Shown: positions 51,679 to 61,961 of the stretch, piece by piece
Numbering within the stretch: position 1 is the stretch's first letter
Layout: each line of letters starts with the position of its first letter
Assembly (NCBI GenBank): GCA_000697475.1
Contig: JNEU01000906.1
Coordinates: forward strand, 62,001 to 126,000
Direction of reading: 5' to 3'
Source: Lichtheimia corymbifera B2541
Taxonomy: Eukaryota; Mucoromycota; Mucoromycetes; Mucorales; Lichtheimiaceae
Length of the DNA stretch: 64,000 nucleotides
Program-made: the position numbers and the translations under genes
Notes under the pieces: generated by a model
Told to the model about the DNA's origin: nothing
Database searches by the model: none
Seen by the model: only the letters and a program-made list of their open reading frames with translations

Positions 51679-53586
51679 AAGGAATGGAAAGGGTGGGTGG
51701 TGATAATAATAAAAAGAGAGAGCGAGAGAGAGAAATGAGTTGTCGCTAAAAAGGCAGCTCGGCTGAATGGCCAGGCAGTGTGTAACATGTACACGAGTAG
51801 CATACACAAAGAAAGCAATAAAGCTGCCATCGGTTATCTTGCTATTTTACTCTCAGGAAAAGGAGAAAAAGAGATCAATACCCATAATAGAGCATTTATT
51901 CATAGTAGCCCTTTCTTTTACTTTTTCTTCATCTTCCTTTCTAGTAGAAAGGGTGCGAGTGGTGTTAACACACACCCAGGTTGGAACCGATCTAATGCAT
52001 TCAAGTGGTACACACGCACACACGCACGCAACACATGAGCAAAGGCGATCCATAATGACAGCTATAATAGACCTCCGCACTGCTGGTTGCATAGCAACTG
52101 TGTTGTCACCGAGCTACAGCACAGCACAGCAAATGTGACACTGACCTCATATGACACTTGTCCATGCATTATTACTAACGCTTTGTCCTTCCGCACAATA
52201 GCGGAGCAAACTCACTAGCCACATGCTGTCCTTCGTCATTTCCTTCTCCTTTCCACTCCCCCAACATCATCGTTGTCCCAGTTGAAATATCACCAACCAA
52301 TTCCCTCCCACTTGTAAAAGTCATCTGATTACATCCGTCTGCACATATATCAACCAAGACAAGATCCATGTCGAGCATACACTCATACACGTGCTGAGTA
52401 TATGTAACAACCCATGATCGGATGCTGCGACAACAGCCAGAGGGCATGTGGGACGTTTGATGCGTGATGATGGCAAATGAATGATGGTGCCACAATCATA
52501 TGTACCCAAACACACATCATGATGCAGATAGAAGACCAAAGAAACCATCAATGACAGCAACCTCTGTACAGTATTGCATAAATGACATTACAAGATCGAC
52601 CTATATACATAGTAGTGTGTGACCCATATTCTTGGATAAAAAGAAAACACATGCACACAGACGAGATCTGCTGTGGTTGCTTTACAACTTTGAATGATGC
52701 GTATATGCAAACGTGATCCGATGCATGCACTTTACTTGTCGTTGTTGATTCTATCATCCAGAGGAAGGGATTAAAGACCTATTGGTTCAAATTTGGATGA
52801 GGGCTGCTGTAAATTGTTTATGCTTGTGGTGAAGCAAAATGCACTTGAACGAACGACGATCATCATAATGATGAGTAGTGCATACCAAAAAAACGAGCCA
52901 CTTGCTGCCCAACGCCCCATTGCATGCAACACCCATTTGGATTTTGGCCGTGCCCATGTGCAGATTTGTTGTCTATTCCATACATGTGTGAACCTCATGT
53001 TAATTGCATCCTGAAACAGTTCCCTTACGACTTGACGTTTTCCATATGATCCTATCATGGGAGCACACTATACTGGAAAACCTGATCTATAGTAACGAGC
53101 AAGGCTGCTCATCTCCGTGATTAGAAAAGCAAGCAAACAATAGCAGGGTTCTTCGGACACCACTACCGGTTGCCATGTCATCATGTCATTATCCCTGCTT
53201 GGCATAAAACGGGCATGGATAGCAAGAATAGCAAGTGCAGGAGTGTTCTTTTTCTATACAGCCATGCCACCACCACCACCATTGTACCGACACGTGCCGT
53301 GTGGTGCTGGTGACGAGATGTATGCGTGGTTCCCGCATATGGGATACACCATAAGTTTTCATACGGAACAGCAGAAAAAGACAAGATGCCCTTTTAATTT
53401 GGCCATTTTCGTCATTGGACGTGTAAACAAAAGGCAAGGACGCGGGACACCTTATTTTATTATTGCAGACACTAGCATCATGCATCCAACACACTTTGTG
53501 CGTAAACATAAAAAGGCATCACACGTCTACTACGTTTCCATTCATTGCTCTCTCTCTCTCTTTTTTTTTCTCTTCCACCAAAAAGA
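51679..53586. other. Divergent promoter spacer
   Basis: About 1.9 kb between PIP5K (minus) and the bZIP gene (plus). GA/CT-rich runs lie just upstream of the PIP5K start (51708-51730). Toward the bZIP gene there is a CT-rich leader ending in T9 (about 53551-53569). Frames inside are short; one overlaps the bZIP start and is listed separately. Confidence 0.5.
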
Positions 53587-53590
53587 ATGA
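53480..53590 (+). promoter_or_regulatory. Candidate upstream reading frame overlapping the bZIP start
   Basis: An ATG at 53480 opens 36 codons that run through the CT-rich leader and stop with TGA at 53588-53590. That stop overlaps the bZIP ATG (53587-53589) as ATGA. If the transcript starts upstream of 53480, ribosomes would meet this frame first. Transcript start unknown. Confidence 0.35.
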
Positions 53591-54270
53591 CATCCTCATC
53601 CATGTCCATCTCTGCAATTACTACCAGCGTTCCTATCTACCCACCTTCACCTCCAACCACCTCCAGCCATCATCCTAGTACTAGTGGATCGACTGTTTCA
53701 TCGCCTGCTTTCTTTGGTAGTAATAACACGTCGTATCACCACCATCGTCAACAATCGTCAATATCGCATCACCATCATCATCCTTATTATCAACCTGGTA
53801 CTGGTAGTGGTGGTAGTAGTAGTACTAGTGGCACTCCAAGTTTGGATAGTGCAGCGTCATGTTATGCATCGCCTTCATCACCCTATCACCTTGGCTCACC
53901 ACCTACATCACCTACGGATCCAGCATCATCCCCGCTGACACTTCAGGAGCGTAGAATGAGAAACAAGGCTGCATCTGCAAAATATAGACAAAAAAAGAAT
54001 CAACAGCAGTATGAAATGAGACAAACTATTTGCCGCCTTACGGAACAAAAAACTTTACTTGAACGCAAACTCGAGGAATATCAATGTGAGAACGAGCGTC
54101 TACGAAGTACGGTCGATCGATTACGCGGCAAGCTAGAGGCTAAACGAATGTTACGTCGCTGGGTGAGGCAAAACAGGCATCAAAAAGATACACCCGCTTC
54201 TGCGTTCCATGCAGTATCCTTATGTGACGAAGATGATATTGACGATTTGGATTTGGATGATCGACAATGA
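53587..54270 (+). CDS. bZIP transcription factor, ATF4/Cys3-like basic region
   Basis: Single exon, 227 residues. The first 110 are Ser/Thr/Pro/His-rich with a run of five His. The basic region at about 120-140 reads RRMRNKAASAKYRQKKN, fitting N-x-x-A-A-x-x-x-R; the K-A-A-S-A-K-Y-R-Q-K-K form is closest to the ATF4 and Cys3/Met4 groups, which regulate amino-acid and sulphur metabolism. A leucine zipper follows (ICRLTEQKTLLERKLEEY, then ENERLRSTVDRLRGKL) and an acidic end (DEDDIDDLDLDD). The ATG is directly preceded by a CT-rich leader and overlaps the stop of an upstream frame. Targets are inference from the basic region only. Confidence 0.9.
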   Translation: MTSSSMSISAITTSVPIYPPSPPTTSSHHPSTSGSTVSSPAFFGSNNTSYHHHRQQSSISHHHHHPYYQPGTGSGGSSSTSGTPSLDSAASCYASPSSPYHLGSPPTSPTDPASSPLTLQERRMRNKAASAKYRQKKNQQQYEMRQTICRLTEQKTLLERKLEEYQCENERLRSTVDRLRGKLEAKRMLRRWVRQNRHQKDTPASAFHAVSLCDEDDIDDLDLDDRQ

Positions 54271-55042
54271 TATATACATATATACCCCCAACACTTTTGG
54301 CGCCCATTGTTGTCTACATACCTTATTACCATCGTATCTACAAACACGCACTCTCCATCCCATTATACAATGCATATTTAGAAAAGATGCCGAGATGAAA
54401 AAAAGTAAAATCCTGCTGCTGCTGCAGCTTGCTCCCCCATCATGTACAATAAAGATAAGATCCGTTGTAATCCTTTGCTGTGTATGGTTTTCGCCAAGAG
54501 AATGAGACCCTCATGTTTGTTATTTGAAGTTTGTTCATGCGATCATGTTTGTACTTGAATCATAAAGTAATGCAGCAACTAAATGTTCAAACGCAGCATG
54601 CTCAATGCTTCCATGTATAGACTGCAGATACTTGTTGCCTTGTTTTGTTGATGTATGCTTATGCTGCTGTGTATGTTTAGATGACTTTGAGAAATAACTA
54701 ATAGATCATCCTTTCTTCCCCCCCCTTTTCCTCTCCTCCTCCATTACGATTGGGGTGGATAAACCGCAAATCGCATTATTCTCGATCGCTTCCTTTGGAA
54801 TACCAGAACAAGCAAAAAAGAAAGATTAGACGACATGGATCATAAAAAAGTGATCTTATGCAAGGAGACTTTTTCCACGCATACATATACACATACACAC
54901 ACACACATTTACATTGGCTTTCCACCCAGCACATTCCTCCTCCAATAGCCATCAAGACAAGGAGCATGCAGCTATGGAGATCAAGTTGTAGTCCTCTTCT
55001 CCACTCTTTTTTTTCCCTCTTTTCGTTTTCCTCCACTTTATA
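54271..55042. other. Spacer between bZIP and membrane-protein genes
   Basis: About 770 bp. It contains CTG repeats (54413-54426), C-rich stretches near 54720 and an ACACAC run near 54890-54906. No gene was recognised. Confidence 0.5.
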
Positions 55043-55979
55043 ATGGATCATGCTCCCAAAAAGGAAGACCCCACCACCACCTTTGGATCCATTGGCACTA
55101 TTGACGCAAAACAAAATCCACATGACCGAGATGACACCGATCAGGCTTCTCTTCTTTCTACAAAGACACGTCGATGGCTCGTTTTGCGGCGTATCACCTA
55201 TATCGTCATTGTTAATGCTGTTACACCTATCCTCCTGTACTATGCATTAAAGCCATATCTGCCAACTGTGTGGGCTCTTGTTCTCTCAAGTACACCCACG
55301 CTCGTATCCGTCCTGATTCAAGGGGTTGTCCTGAGACATATCGACACTATTGGCGTTGCATCTATATGCGGTAAGTGTGGATTGGTGGTTGCATCCGCTT
55401 TCAACGTATAACGCGTAGTCCTTTTTATAAAAACAGGGTTCTCTATTTCCATCATATTAGCTGTAGTCAATGGTGATCCAAAGCTTATGATGATGCGAGA
55501 GTCCTTAATGCAAGTATGATATACATAGAGAGGACATTCTTAGGCTAACCTATAAATGTAGAACTGCGGGTGTTGGTGCTGCGTGTGGATTTTCACTGAT
55601 TCCGATCCGTATTGGTAGCTTTGTACTCAAACCTGTCATGTATTATCTTGGGAAGGATCTTATACCATTGAAGCCTATCAACAATCAGCATCGGATGGCA
55701 TATTACTGGGAGCACTCACGTTATTGTCGTTTCCATATTCGTCTCCTCACTGCTGTCGATATTGTGCTTTTGGAACTTGAATTTGGGCTCAAGTTGTATT
55801 ATATCTTTAAATTTGATATTGATACGGTCGTCATTGCTAGCAGCATCACCTGGGGCTTGACAGGTGCTCTCATCTCGGCATTTACCATTTCGTATGCTGT
55901 TCACATTCTTCGGCGTCTCAAGCAAGATGAGTCCAAGATGATGATGATGACGATGGTGCAAGAACACCAGCAGCAGTAG
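55043..55979 (+). CDS. Integral membrane protein, VC0807-like family
   Basis: Exons 55043-55370, 55437-55509 and 55562-55979 give 272 residues. After a charged N-terminus the protein has about six hydrophobic helices: RITYIVIVNAVTPILLYYAL, LPTVWALVLSSTPTLVSV, SICGFSISIILAVVNGDP, AGVGAACGFSLI, and two after YYWEHSRYCRFHIRLLTAVD. This layout resembles the VC0807 family of unknown function, which bacteria and fungi share. The second intron must begin with GC (GCAAGT at 55510): the nearby GT would shift the frame, whereas the GC donor joins ESLI-TAGVG in phase. The C-terminus has five Met in a row and poly-Gln. Confidence 0.78.
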
Positions 55980-56263
55980 TAGCATTGGTAGCATTGCATC
56001 TTCTACAGTATATGCATTGTAATATAATTTTGCTTTTCAATGACATTCATGTGTCTCTGAAATATAGGTGTAATATCAAATAGGATTGATTGTTAAGGAG
56101 CAAATGATTGTATAAGGGTAGCAACATGTTTATTGATGATACACATTCAGATCTTCTAATGACAGGCGAACCATGGGCTGGGCTGGGGGTTGTCTGAGCC
56201 ACTTGGCCATTTTCCTTCTTTCGTCGGCAGACAACCACCACCACCCTACCAGCAGACTTTCCA

Positions 56264-57409
56264 ATGGACAACGAGGCATCGTCTTCTGAACAACAGTTCA
56301 AGGCTGTCGAATACAACAATCAGATTTACCAGATTCCTGTTCGACGTATTGACCATGATCAGTATCTTTTTTTAAACGATGTGCAAGCCATTGTACCGCA
56401 GGCAACAGCTTTGACAGCATCCGACAAGTTGATACCTTTTGAAGCCGATCCAATTACCCACATGGAGCTCATGCCGAAGCGAATTGGCGTTACAGATTTC
56501 GATAGTGCTTGGCAAGTGCATGTACCTGGAGCTGCAGTCGATAGCCAACAGCGGATAGCCGACATGGACACAAAGCTGGAACGTTTATCTCGACAACTTC
56601 ACCATGTATTATCAGCCATTACGACGTCTACTACATCAGCTGGTGCGAGTAATAATGCAACTACAGCAGCGGCAGCAGCAGCCATGGATGATACGACAAC
56701 ATCTGAATCGAAGGAACATGTTGAAGAGGATGTCGCACATGACCCACAAGAAGTAACTACGCCGCCACGACCACAAAGTCCTCCACCTGCATTCTCTTCT
56801 TCTCCACCTTTACCAGTGCCGTCCAATCGACCTTCACCACCCGAACATGCATCAGTTACGGCAGCGACAACAACAACGACAACAGCAACAGCAACTACAG
56901 CTACAACAACAGCTGCTCCATCCCAAGCTAGTAGTAACACACCTCCACCACCTATGCCACCACAACCATCCACCAGTCATCGCCATGTGGAAGGGGATGC
57001 ACCACCATCGTATGAAACATCCATTCTCGGCAATATCAAAGCATTAACGGATCAACTTCGGCTCTATGAATCGCATATAGCCAATCGACATAAATCTCCT
57101 CGGTGGTTGGCACGAAGATCTGAATGGGTACAAAGAGAGCCTGCAAGTATTGAGCAAGTTGCTTACCAGCTTGTACAATTGGAGATGGCCTTGTTATGGA
57201 CCGCTGTTTCGGAAAGTTGGATACAAGAACGTGAGACGTGGTTGACATTGGTGGCAAGTGCAAGGACAGAACGACATTTGGCTGCAGCCATGCTGAATTT
57301 GGAACGCCACACACTCGTAATGGATGAAAGCTGGGGCCATCACGTGCGAGAAACTTGGGTGAACGAGCTGTTAGAAATGATAGTTTTACCTTTGACCCAT
57401 GGTAACTAG
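56264..57409 (+). CDS. Uncharacterised intronless protein with two folded ends
   Basis: Single exon, 381 residues; family not recognised. The N-terminal 85 residues look folded (EYNNQIYQIPVRRIDHDQYL, then LNDVQAIVPQATALT, then MELMPKRIGVTDFDSAW), followed by a short coiled coil (IADMDTKLERLSRQLHHVL). A 130-residue Pro/Ala/Thr-rich linker with poly-Ala and poly-Thr comes next. The C-terminal 120 residues are helical and Trp-rich: PRWLARRSEWVQREPASIEQ, then LEMALLWTAVSESWIQERE, ERHLAAAMLNLERHT and WGHHVRETW. The Trp-rich helical tail recalls WHIM/WSD-type motifs of chromatin-remodelling cofactors, but this is only an impression. Confidence 0.75.
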   Translation: MDNEASSSEQQFKAVEYNNQIYQIPVRRIDHDQYLFLNDVQAIVPQATALTASDKLIPFEADPITHMELMPKRIGVTDFDSAWQVHVPGAAVDSQQRIADMDTKLERLSRQLHHVLSAITTSTTSAGASNNATTAAAAAAMDDTTTSESKEHVEEDVAHDPQEVTTPPRPQSPPPAFSSSPPLPVPSNRPSPPEHASVTAATTTTTTATATTATTTAAPSQASSNTPPPPMPPQPSTSHRHVEGDAPPSYETSILGNIKALTDQLRLYESHIANRHKSPRWLARRSEWVQREPASIEQVAYQLVQLEMALLWTAVSESWIQERETWLTLVASARTERHLAAAMLNLERHTLVMDESWGHHVRETWVNELLEMIVLPLTHGN

Positions 57410-58177
57410 AACCATAAATACAATAATCCCTTTTTCTATCAGCACATTCAATCTTTTTTCATGCATGGAACAAATGGAAGGATAAGGGAACCAAAAGGGG
57501 TCTGGAACGTTTTATAGCAAAAAGTGATATATCGAAGGGTAGGAAAGGAGTAGGTATGTGCGCGCTTAAAATAAGGTGTCAATCAATCAATGAGAGAGGT
57601 AGTAACAGAGTGAGGGGGCAAGGAATAATTGTATTGGTAAGCGGCTGTTCTGGATCTACCTATTTTTGTCCTTTTGTGGATCAGCGTGCATGGGCGTGTG
57701 TATGTACCTTTGTGTATGCTGTGTGCGTGTGTGTGTGTATATGTGTGTACGATTTTCACCGCGGATGATACGGCCTAGAACCTGATGGGCCAATGTTGAT
57801 TTGGGCCGTAGTTTTTAGGAATGGATGATAATCCATGTATGCTGTGTCAACTGAAACAGTCTCTGGAACATTGCTCGAATATTCTTGAAGATGTAAACAA
57901 GCGAAAAGGTTGCAGTTGTCAGTCGCAAGAGAAAAAAAATCCTGTACTAAACCGTTGGGGAAGGTGTACATAGTTCCAGAATGGAGATGGGAGAACAGAA
58001 ATTGAAAATGCCTGCGTCTATTGGTGTAAGGAATTGGGTCACAGCACAGAACGTAGCCCTAATATTCCTTTTTTTGCACATCCCACTTCTTCCAAGTCTC
58101 CACTCCCTTATTTTGCTTTCTTCCTATTTTTTCATTTTCAAACGCCCTTCTTTCTCTCTATTGTTTATTCTCATACC
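57410..58177. other. Spacer upstream of the Myb/SANT-like gene
   Basis: About 770 bp. A (TG)n region occurs at about 57700-57750. A minus-strand frame at 57756-57971 has a fairly natural composition, but no start, splice or partner exon could be tied to it. CT-rich leader sequence precedes the next gene. Confidence 0.45.
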
Positions 58178-59382
58178 ATGGTTGCTCCACGATCTTCTGC
58201 TTCAGTAGCAGCTTCACCTCCCTCTAATAGTAATACCACTCGCACACCAACCTCTTCCTCCGCAAGGCGACAACCCAAAAAACCATACAAGAGCTGGCTC
58301 AAGGATGGTGTCAATGGTGGACCAAGTTCGATGCAAATTGTTGTTCAATGGTTATCGGCCAACTATGCTACCAAGTGGAGAGATGATAGTGACAATCGGA
58401 TGCCGAAAAAACTCCTCTTGCAGGAAATCCTCGATCAAATGCAGCAAGCAGGGATCCATCACCGCCTTCCAAAAGATGTGGCCAGCAAAATTTCAACTCT
58501 GCAAAGCAATTACCGGGTTGCTCGAGAATGGTACGATGTGATCGGTAGCCAGTGGCGCAAGGCTGGTGCACAGGAAACGGATGTGAAGAGTAAGTTACAC
58601 ACGCACACACATGGGGTCGCTCAGTCGTCTCACAATGGGTTGAGTTTGGGTTGTGCCGCGTTTGCTTAGCCGAGCATGATTGGACTAATATATGCTCTCT
58701 TTCTACCATTTTCTTAGAGGAAGTTTTAAGAAGATTCCCCTACTGGGATGAGCTTCATGCCACTTTTCAAGCATCCATGCCGGATGCAACGGGTACTATT
58801 ACTACGACCACGACCACAACCACAACCACAACGATTGGTGGAAATGTAACAAGTACCTCGACCATGACCACCACCACAACCCATGATACAGATAACGCAA
58901 AATGGCCAATGTCGATTCGCAGCATCATACACTCGATAGATACCGAAGCACCCAGCATTGCATCATGGTTCTCATCTTATCCTGAAGAAGCCATTGAACG
59001 TGAACAACAAGAGCAAGCTGTTGCTACTGCAACAGTAGCTGCAGCTACTGCGCAGGCCACAGCAACCAATGCCACAGCAACAACAGCACGTGTCATTTCG
59101 CTTACTGAAAACAGCCGAACGGTCATTGTATCCACAGCCACCACAAACAATGATGACACTTGTTTGGAAAACCATCATTCACAAGATTCCGTGCTTGGTA
59201 AACGACTTTATCATGAAGAAGAAGACGTACAAGAAGATGTTGTTTCTTATGAGCAACTACTCAAAGAGGAAAGAGAAAAAACACGACGCGTGCGTGCTAG
59301 GGCTGATCTTGTAAAGAGGATGGTGCAACTGGGTCGATCCAAGGATGAGATCTCTGCTGAACTCAAGAAAGCTTGCGTGTAA
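58178..59382 (+). CDS. Probable Myb/SANT-like (trihelix-type) DNA-binding protein
   Basis: Exons 58178-58589 and 58718-59382 give 358 residues. After a Ser/Pro/Thr leader, residues 35-150 form a helical unit with spaced Trp: KSWLKDGVNGGPSSMQIVVQ, then NYATKWRDDSD, then KLLLQEILDQMQ and VASKISTLQSNYRVAREW, ending across the intron with RRFPYWDELHATF. The Trp spacing and terminal FPYWDELH are what Myb/SANT-like domains of fungal multicopy DNA-binding proteins show. A poly-Thr/Ala segment follows, and the C-terminus is a coiled coil (YEQLLKEEREKTRRVRARAD). Probably a nuclear regulator; the domain call is by appearance. The CTTAG acceptor at 58717 restores a Lys codon. Confidence 0.78.
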
Positions 59383-60025
59383 TATGACACTGCATCCGGT
59401 TTTTTTTCTCACTTTCACATATTACCCATCTTCATCATGACTCGCTCCTTTGTAAAGCTGTACTCGTCACCATCATAGCATCTCTTTTACCTACTACCCC
59501 CCTCTCTCTTTCAACTCTTTACCAGCATACATCCATTCACCACCCCATCAAGCATCTTACCCCTTTTTTTCTTTTGCATATAATCATTTCTTTTCTTTGT
59601 TGTTCACTGTATTAAAGCTGTACCTATCGTGCCTCCCCTAATAAAAAAAGCGTGTCGTGATCAAAGCACGAACGCAAACACCCCCTTGCCCTTATCACCC
59701 TCATATGTCACTGGCATAGCAGTAAATGCTCTCCTTGGTATGTAAAATGCATGATCACCACTCTCATAACAAACTTGGCATAATCGGCATCCGTTTCCGT
59801 TTTCGGCTTCATGTAGGCTTTAATGATGATGATAATAAAGGTAGGCTGTTGATACCCACGACATTGAAACATTACAAATGACTAGTAAAGGCCAATGACA
59901 AGGCTGGCATAATCAAGCTATTGAACAACTAAGCTCGTGAGAAAACCTATCGGTCAGCTGGTTGGAAATCTTACCATGTGAATCGCAAGAGTCTTCCTTT
60001 CTCGCTCGACCACGTTATCGCTACT
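59383..60025. other. Spacer upstream of the PXMP4 gene
   Basis: About 640 bp, pyrimidine-rich after the previous stop (T8 at 59400-59407, then C/T tracts). No gene was recognised. Confidence 0.5.
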
Positions 60026-60737
60026 ATGGATACTCTTTCACGCATCGCAGTCGATCCAAAATACCACAATGTGTTGACCATTGTCAAAGGCTTTCGCAAT
60101 GGCGTTGTGTATGGCGCTCGCATTCGGTTTCCTCATGCTTTGGTCATGTCGTTTCTCTTCAAGTCGGGCTCGTAAGTAGTAGTAGTGGTAGACAGCTGCA
60201 TGAATAATTTCTTTAATGCATCATTCTAGTCTACAAAGCAAATTTCGGCATATTTTAAAGGCTACTCGACAACATGCTTGGAATCTGGGCCTGTTCGCCA
60301 CCATTTACAAGAGTGTCATGTTTATACAAAAGAAGCTAAATGATAACAAGGAGGCTGGCATTCATCCATTCATCGCGGGTTTGATTGGAGGCTATTATGT
60401 CTTTGGCACAAACAACAGCATCAATCAACAAGTACGTCTTTGAGAAATGAAAAATGACTATGACGTGATTAACATGATGGTTCTATCAAAGATTGTCTTG
60501 TATGTTTTTGCACGCGTCGTGATGGCATTAGTCAAGATACCTGTCAAACGGCAAATCATCGACGCACCACACCACACATACCCAGTCTTTGCAGCTGTCT
60601 GCTGGGGCTTGGTCATGTACCTGTTCAAGCACGATGCTGATACCCTGCAGCCATCATTACGTTCATCCATGCAATATATTTACAAGGATTCGGACCATTG
60701 GGATTCTCTACGTACGTTGATATGGCATAACAAGTAG
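60026..60737 (+). CDS. Peroxisomal membrane protein 4 (PXMP4/PMP24)
   Basis: Exons 60026-60171, 60230-60431 and 60492-60737 give 197 residues, as in animals (about 212). It belongs to the Tim17/22/23-Pmp24 superfamily of integral membrane proteins; its exact role is unsettled. Seen: FRNGVVYGARIRFPHALVMS, then AWNLGLFATIYKSVMF, IAGLIGGYYVFGTNNSINQQ, YPVFAAVCWGLVMYLF and LQPSLRSSMQYIYKDSDHWD, all matching the human protein in order. The second intron is exactly 60 nt (branch-like GATTAAC, acceptor CAAAG). Removing it gives a gapless alignment over NQQ-IVLYVFARVVMALVK. Together with the carnitine enzyme it points to active peroxisomes. Confidence 0.93.
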
Positions 60738-61135
60738 ATGTATTTATACAGTGGCGAAATAAAAAGTGGGGGTTGTTGTCATGGAAACTCTAGGAAATAA
60801 AACACTTTTTACCAACAACTTTACAAATCAATCCTTCAAGACTAATACTTATGATCAAGACCATCAGCTCATTTTATTATAAGAATGCTTTTATCATGGA
60901 TTAAGCTAATGGGGGAAGGGATAAATCACCTAGCAACTATCCTTGTGAGCGAATTGGGGAATGCATTGACCATGTCCAAGATGATTGAGTCTCCGATCGA
61001 GAGCCAGATGGCCAACTGTGTTGCAAGATGCAACATTGGATACCTCCCTCCCTTCCAACGGGTAAGTTGAATCATCAGCCATCCATCCATCCATCCATCC
61101 AAATAATCCATTAACATGTAATCTATAGTTTCGTC
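60738..61135 (+). promoter_or_regulatory. eL34 promoter and 5' leader with intron
   Basis: About 400 bp between the PXMP4 stop and the eL34 start. A leader intron fits at 61062-61128 (GTAAGT donor, CTATAG acceptor) and contains a run of CCAT units (about 61078-61100). Introns just before the ATG are usual for ribosomal protein genes. Confidence 0.6.
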
Positions 61136-61609
61136 ATGGTCCAACGTCTCGCCTACAGACGCCGTCTTTCCTACAACACTCGCTCCAACCGCGTCAAGGT
61201 CGTCAAGACCCCTGGTAATACTCTCTCACTCCATTTTCGACTCTAAACGAATCAGCATTACTCATTTTTTATTCCTAGGTGGCAAGCTTGTCTACCAATA
61301 CCAAAAGAAGCCTGTCAAGGCTCCTCGTTGCGGTGATTGCGGTGTTGCTCTTCCTGGTGTAGGTTTTCATTTGCATTTACAAACACACACTTTTGAACGG
61401 TTGTCTCACGTGATGTTATTCTATTATAGCTCAAGGCTCTTCGTGCCCGCAAGTTGGCTAACCTTGCCAAGAACCAAAAGACTGTCAGCCGTGCCTATGG
61501 TGGTTCCCGCTGCTCCCACTGCGTTCGCAGCCGCATTGTGCGTGCCTTCCTTGTCGAGGAACAAAAGATCGTCAAGAAGGTCCTCAAGCAACAAACCCAG
61601 AAGAAGTAA
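61136..61609 (+). CDS. RPL34: 60S ribosomal protein eL34
   Basis: Exons 61136-61214, 61279-61358 and 61430-61609 give 112 residues, normal for eL34. The product binds the large ribosomal subunit through basic ends and a zinc-type fold: [18 protein letters not shown], then [20 protein letters not shown], with two pairs CGDCG and CSHCVR, then [20 protein letters not shown], ending QQTQKK. The first intron lies in the Gly of TPGGKLV, as in many eukaryotes. Strong codon bias agrees with very high expression. A 67-nt intron is predicted in the 5' leader. Confidence 0.97.
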
Positions 61610-61961
61610 ATCCAGCATCTTCATACACATACGCATAGCCGGATTGTCGTCGACATGTATTAAATGACGTTTCAAAAGGCAACACTTTTTTTTTCTTATG
61701 TAATGGGTTACATTGATTGGAAAACGGGGCAACCATGGATGGCCAATTGAACAGGGTTGAAAGGGGGAAAGGAATAGGGTATATCGTGTGCGACATGGCA
61801 ACATCATCTTGGGGATCGAGTATAGGACACATTGCAAAGGTGGGAAATCTTCCTATTGCTTTATATTTCGGAAAGGGATAATGCCACCGTGAGAACCCGA
61901 TGATATGTGCCCTAATCTCCTGGCACACTTAATATAAAGAGAAACCCGAGGATATGGGAAA
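61610..61961. other. Spacer downstream of eL34
   Basis: About 350 bp with the eL34 3' end (T9 run at about 61687) and the esterase promoter, including TTAATATAAAG at 61929-61939, about 20 bp before the first possible start (61962) and 45 bp before the second. Confidence 0.5.

Noticed and set aside
51711..52140. Small plus- and minus-strand frames near the PIP5K start
   Set aside because: Simple-sequence GA/CT and CACA tracts generate them; no conserved content.
57756..57971. Minus-strand frame as the last exon of a gene
   Set aside because: Composition is fairly natural but no upstream exon, start or conserved motif could be connected.
60432..60491. Translating through the second PXMP4 intron, which reads INMMVLSK like the human protein's INMYLLSR
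   Set aside because: An in-frame stop precedes it, and splicing the 60-nt GT-AG intron gives a gapless alignment downstream; the resemblance is coincidental.
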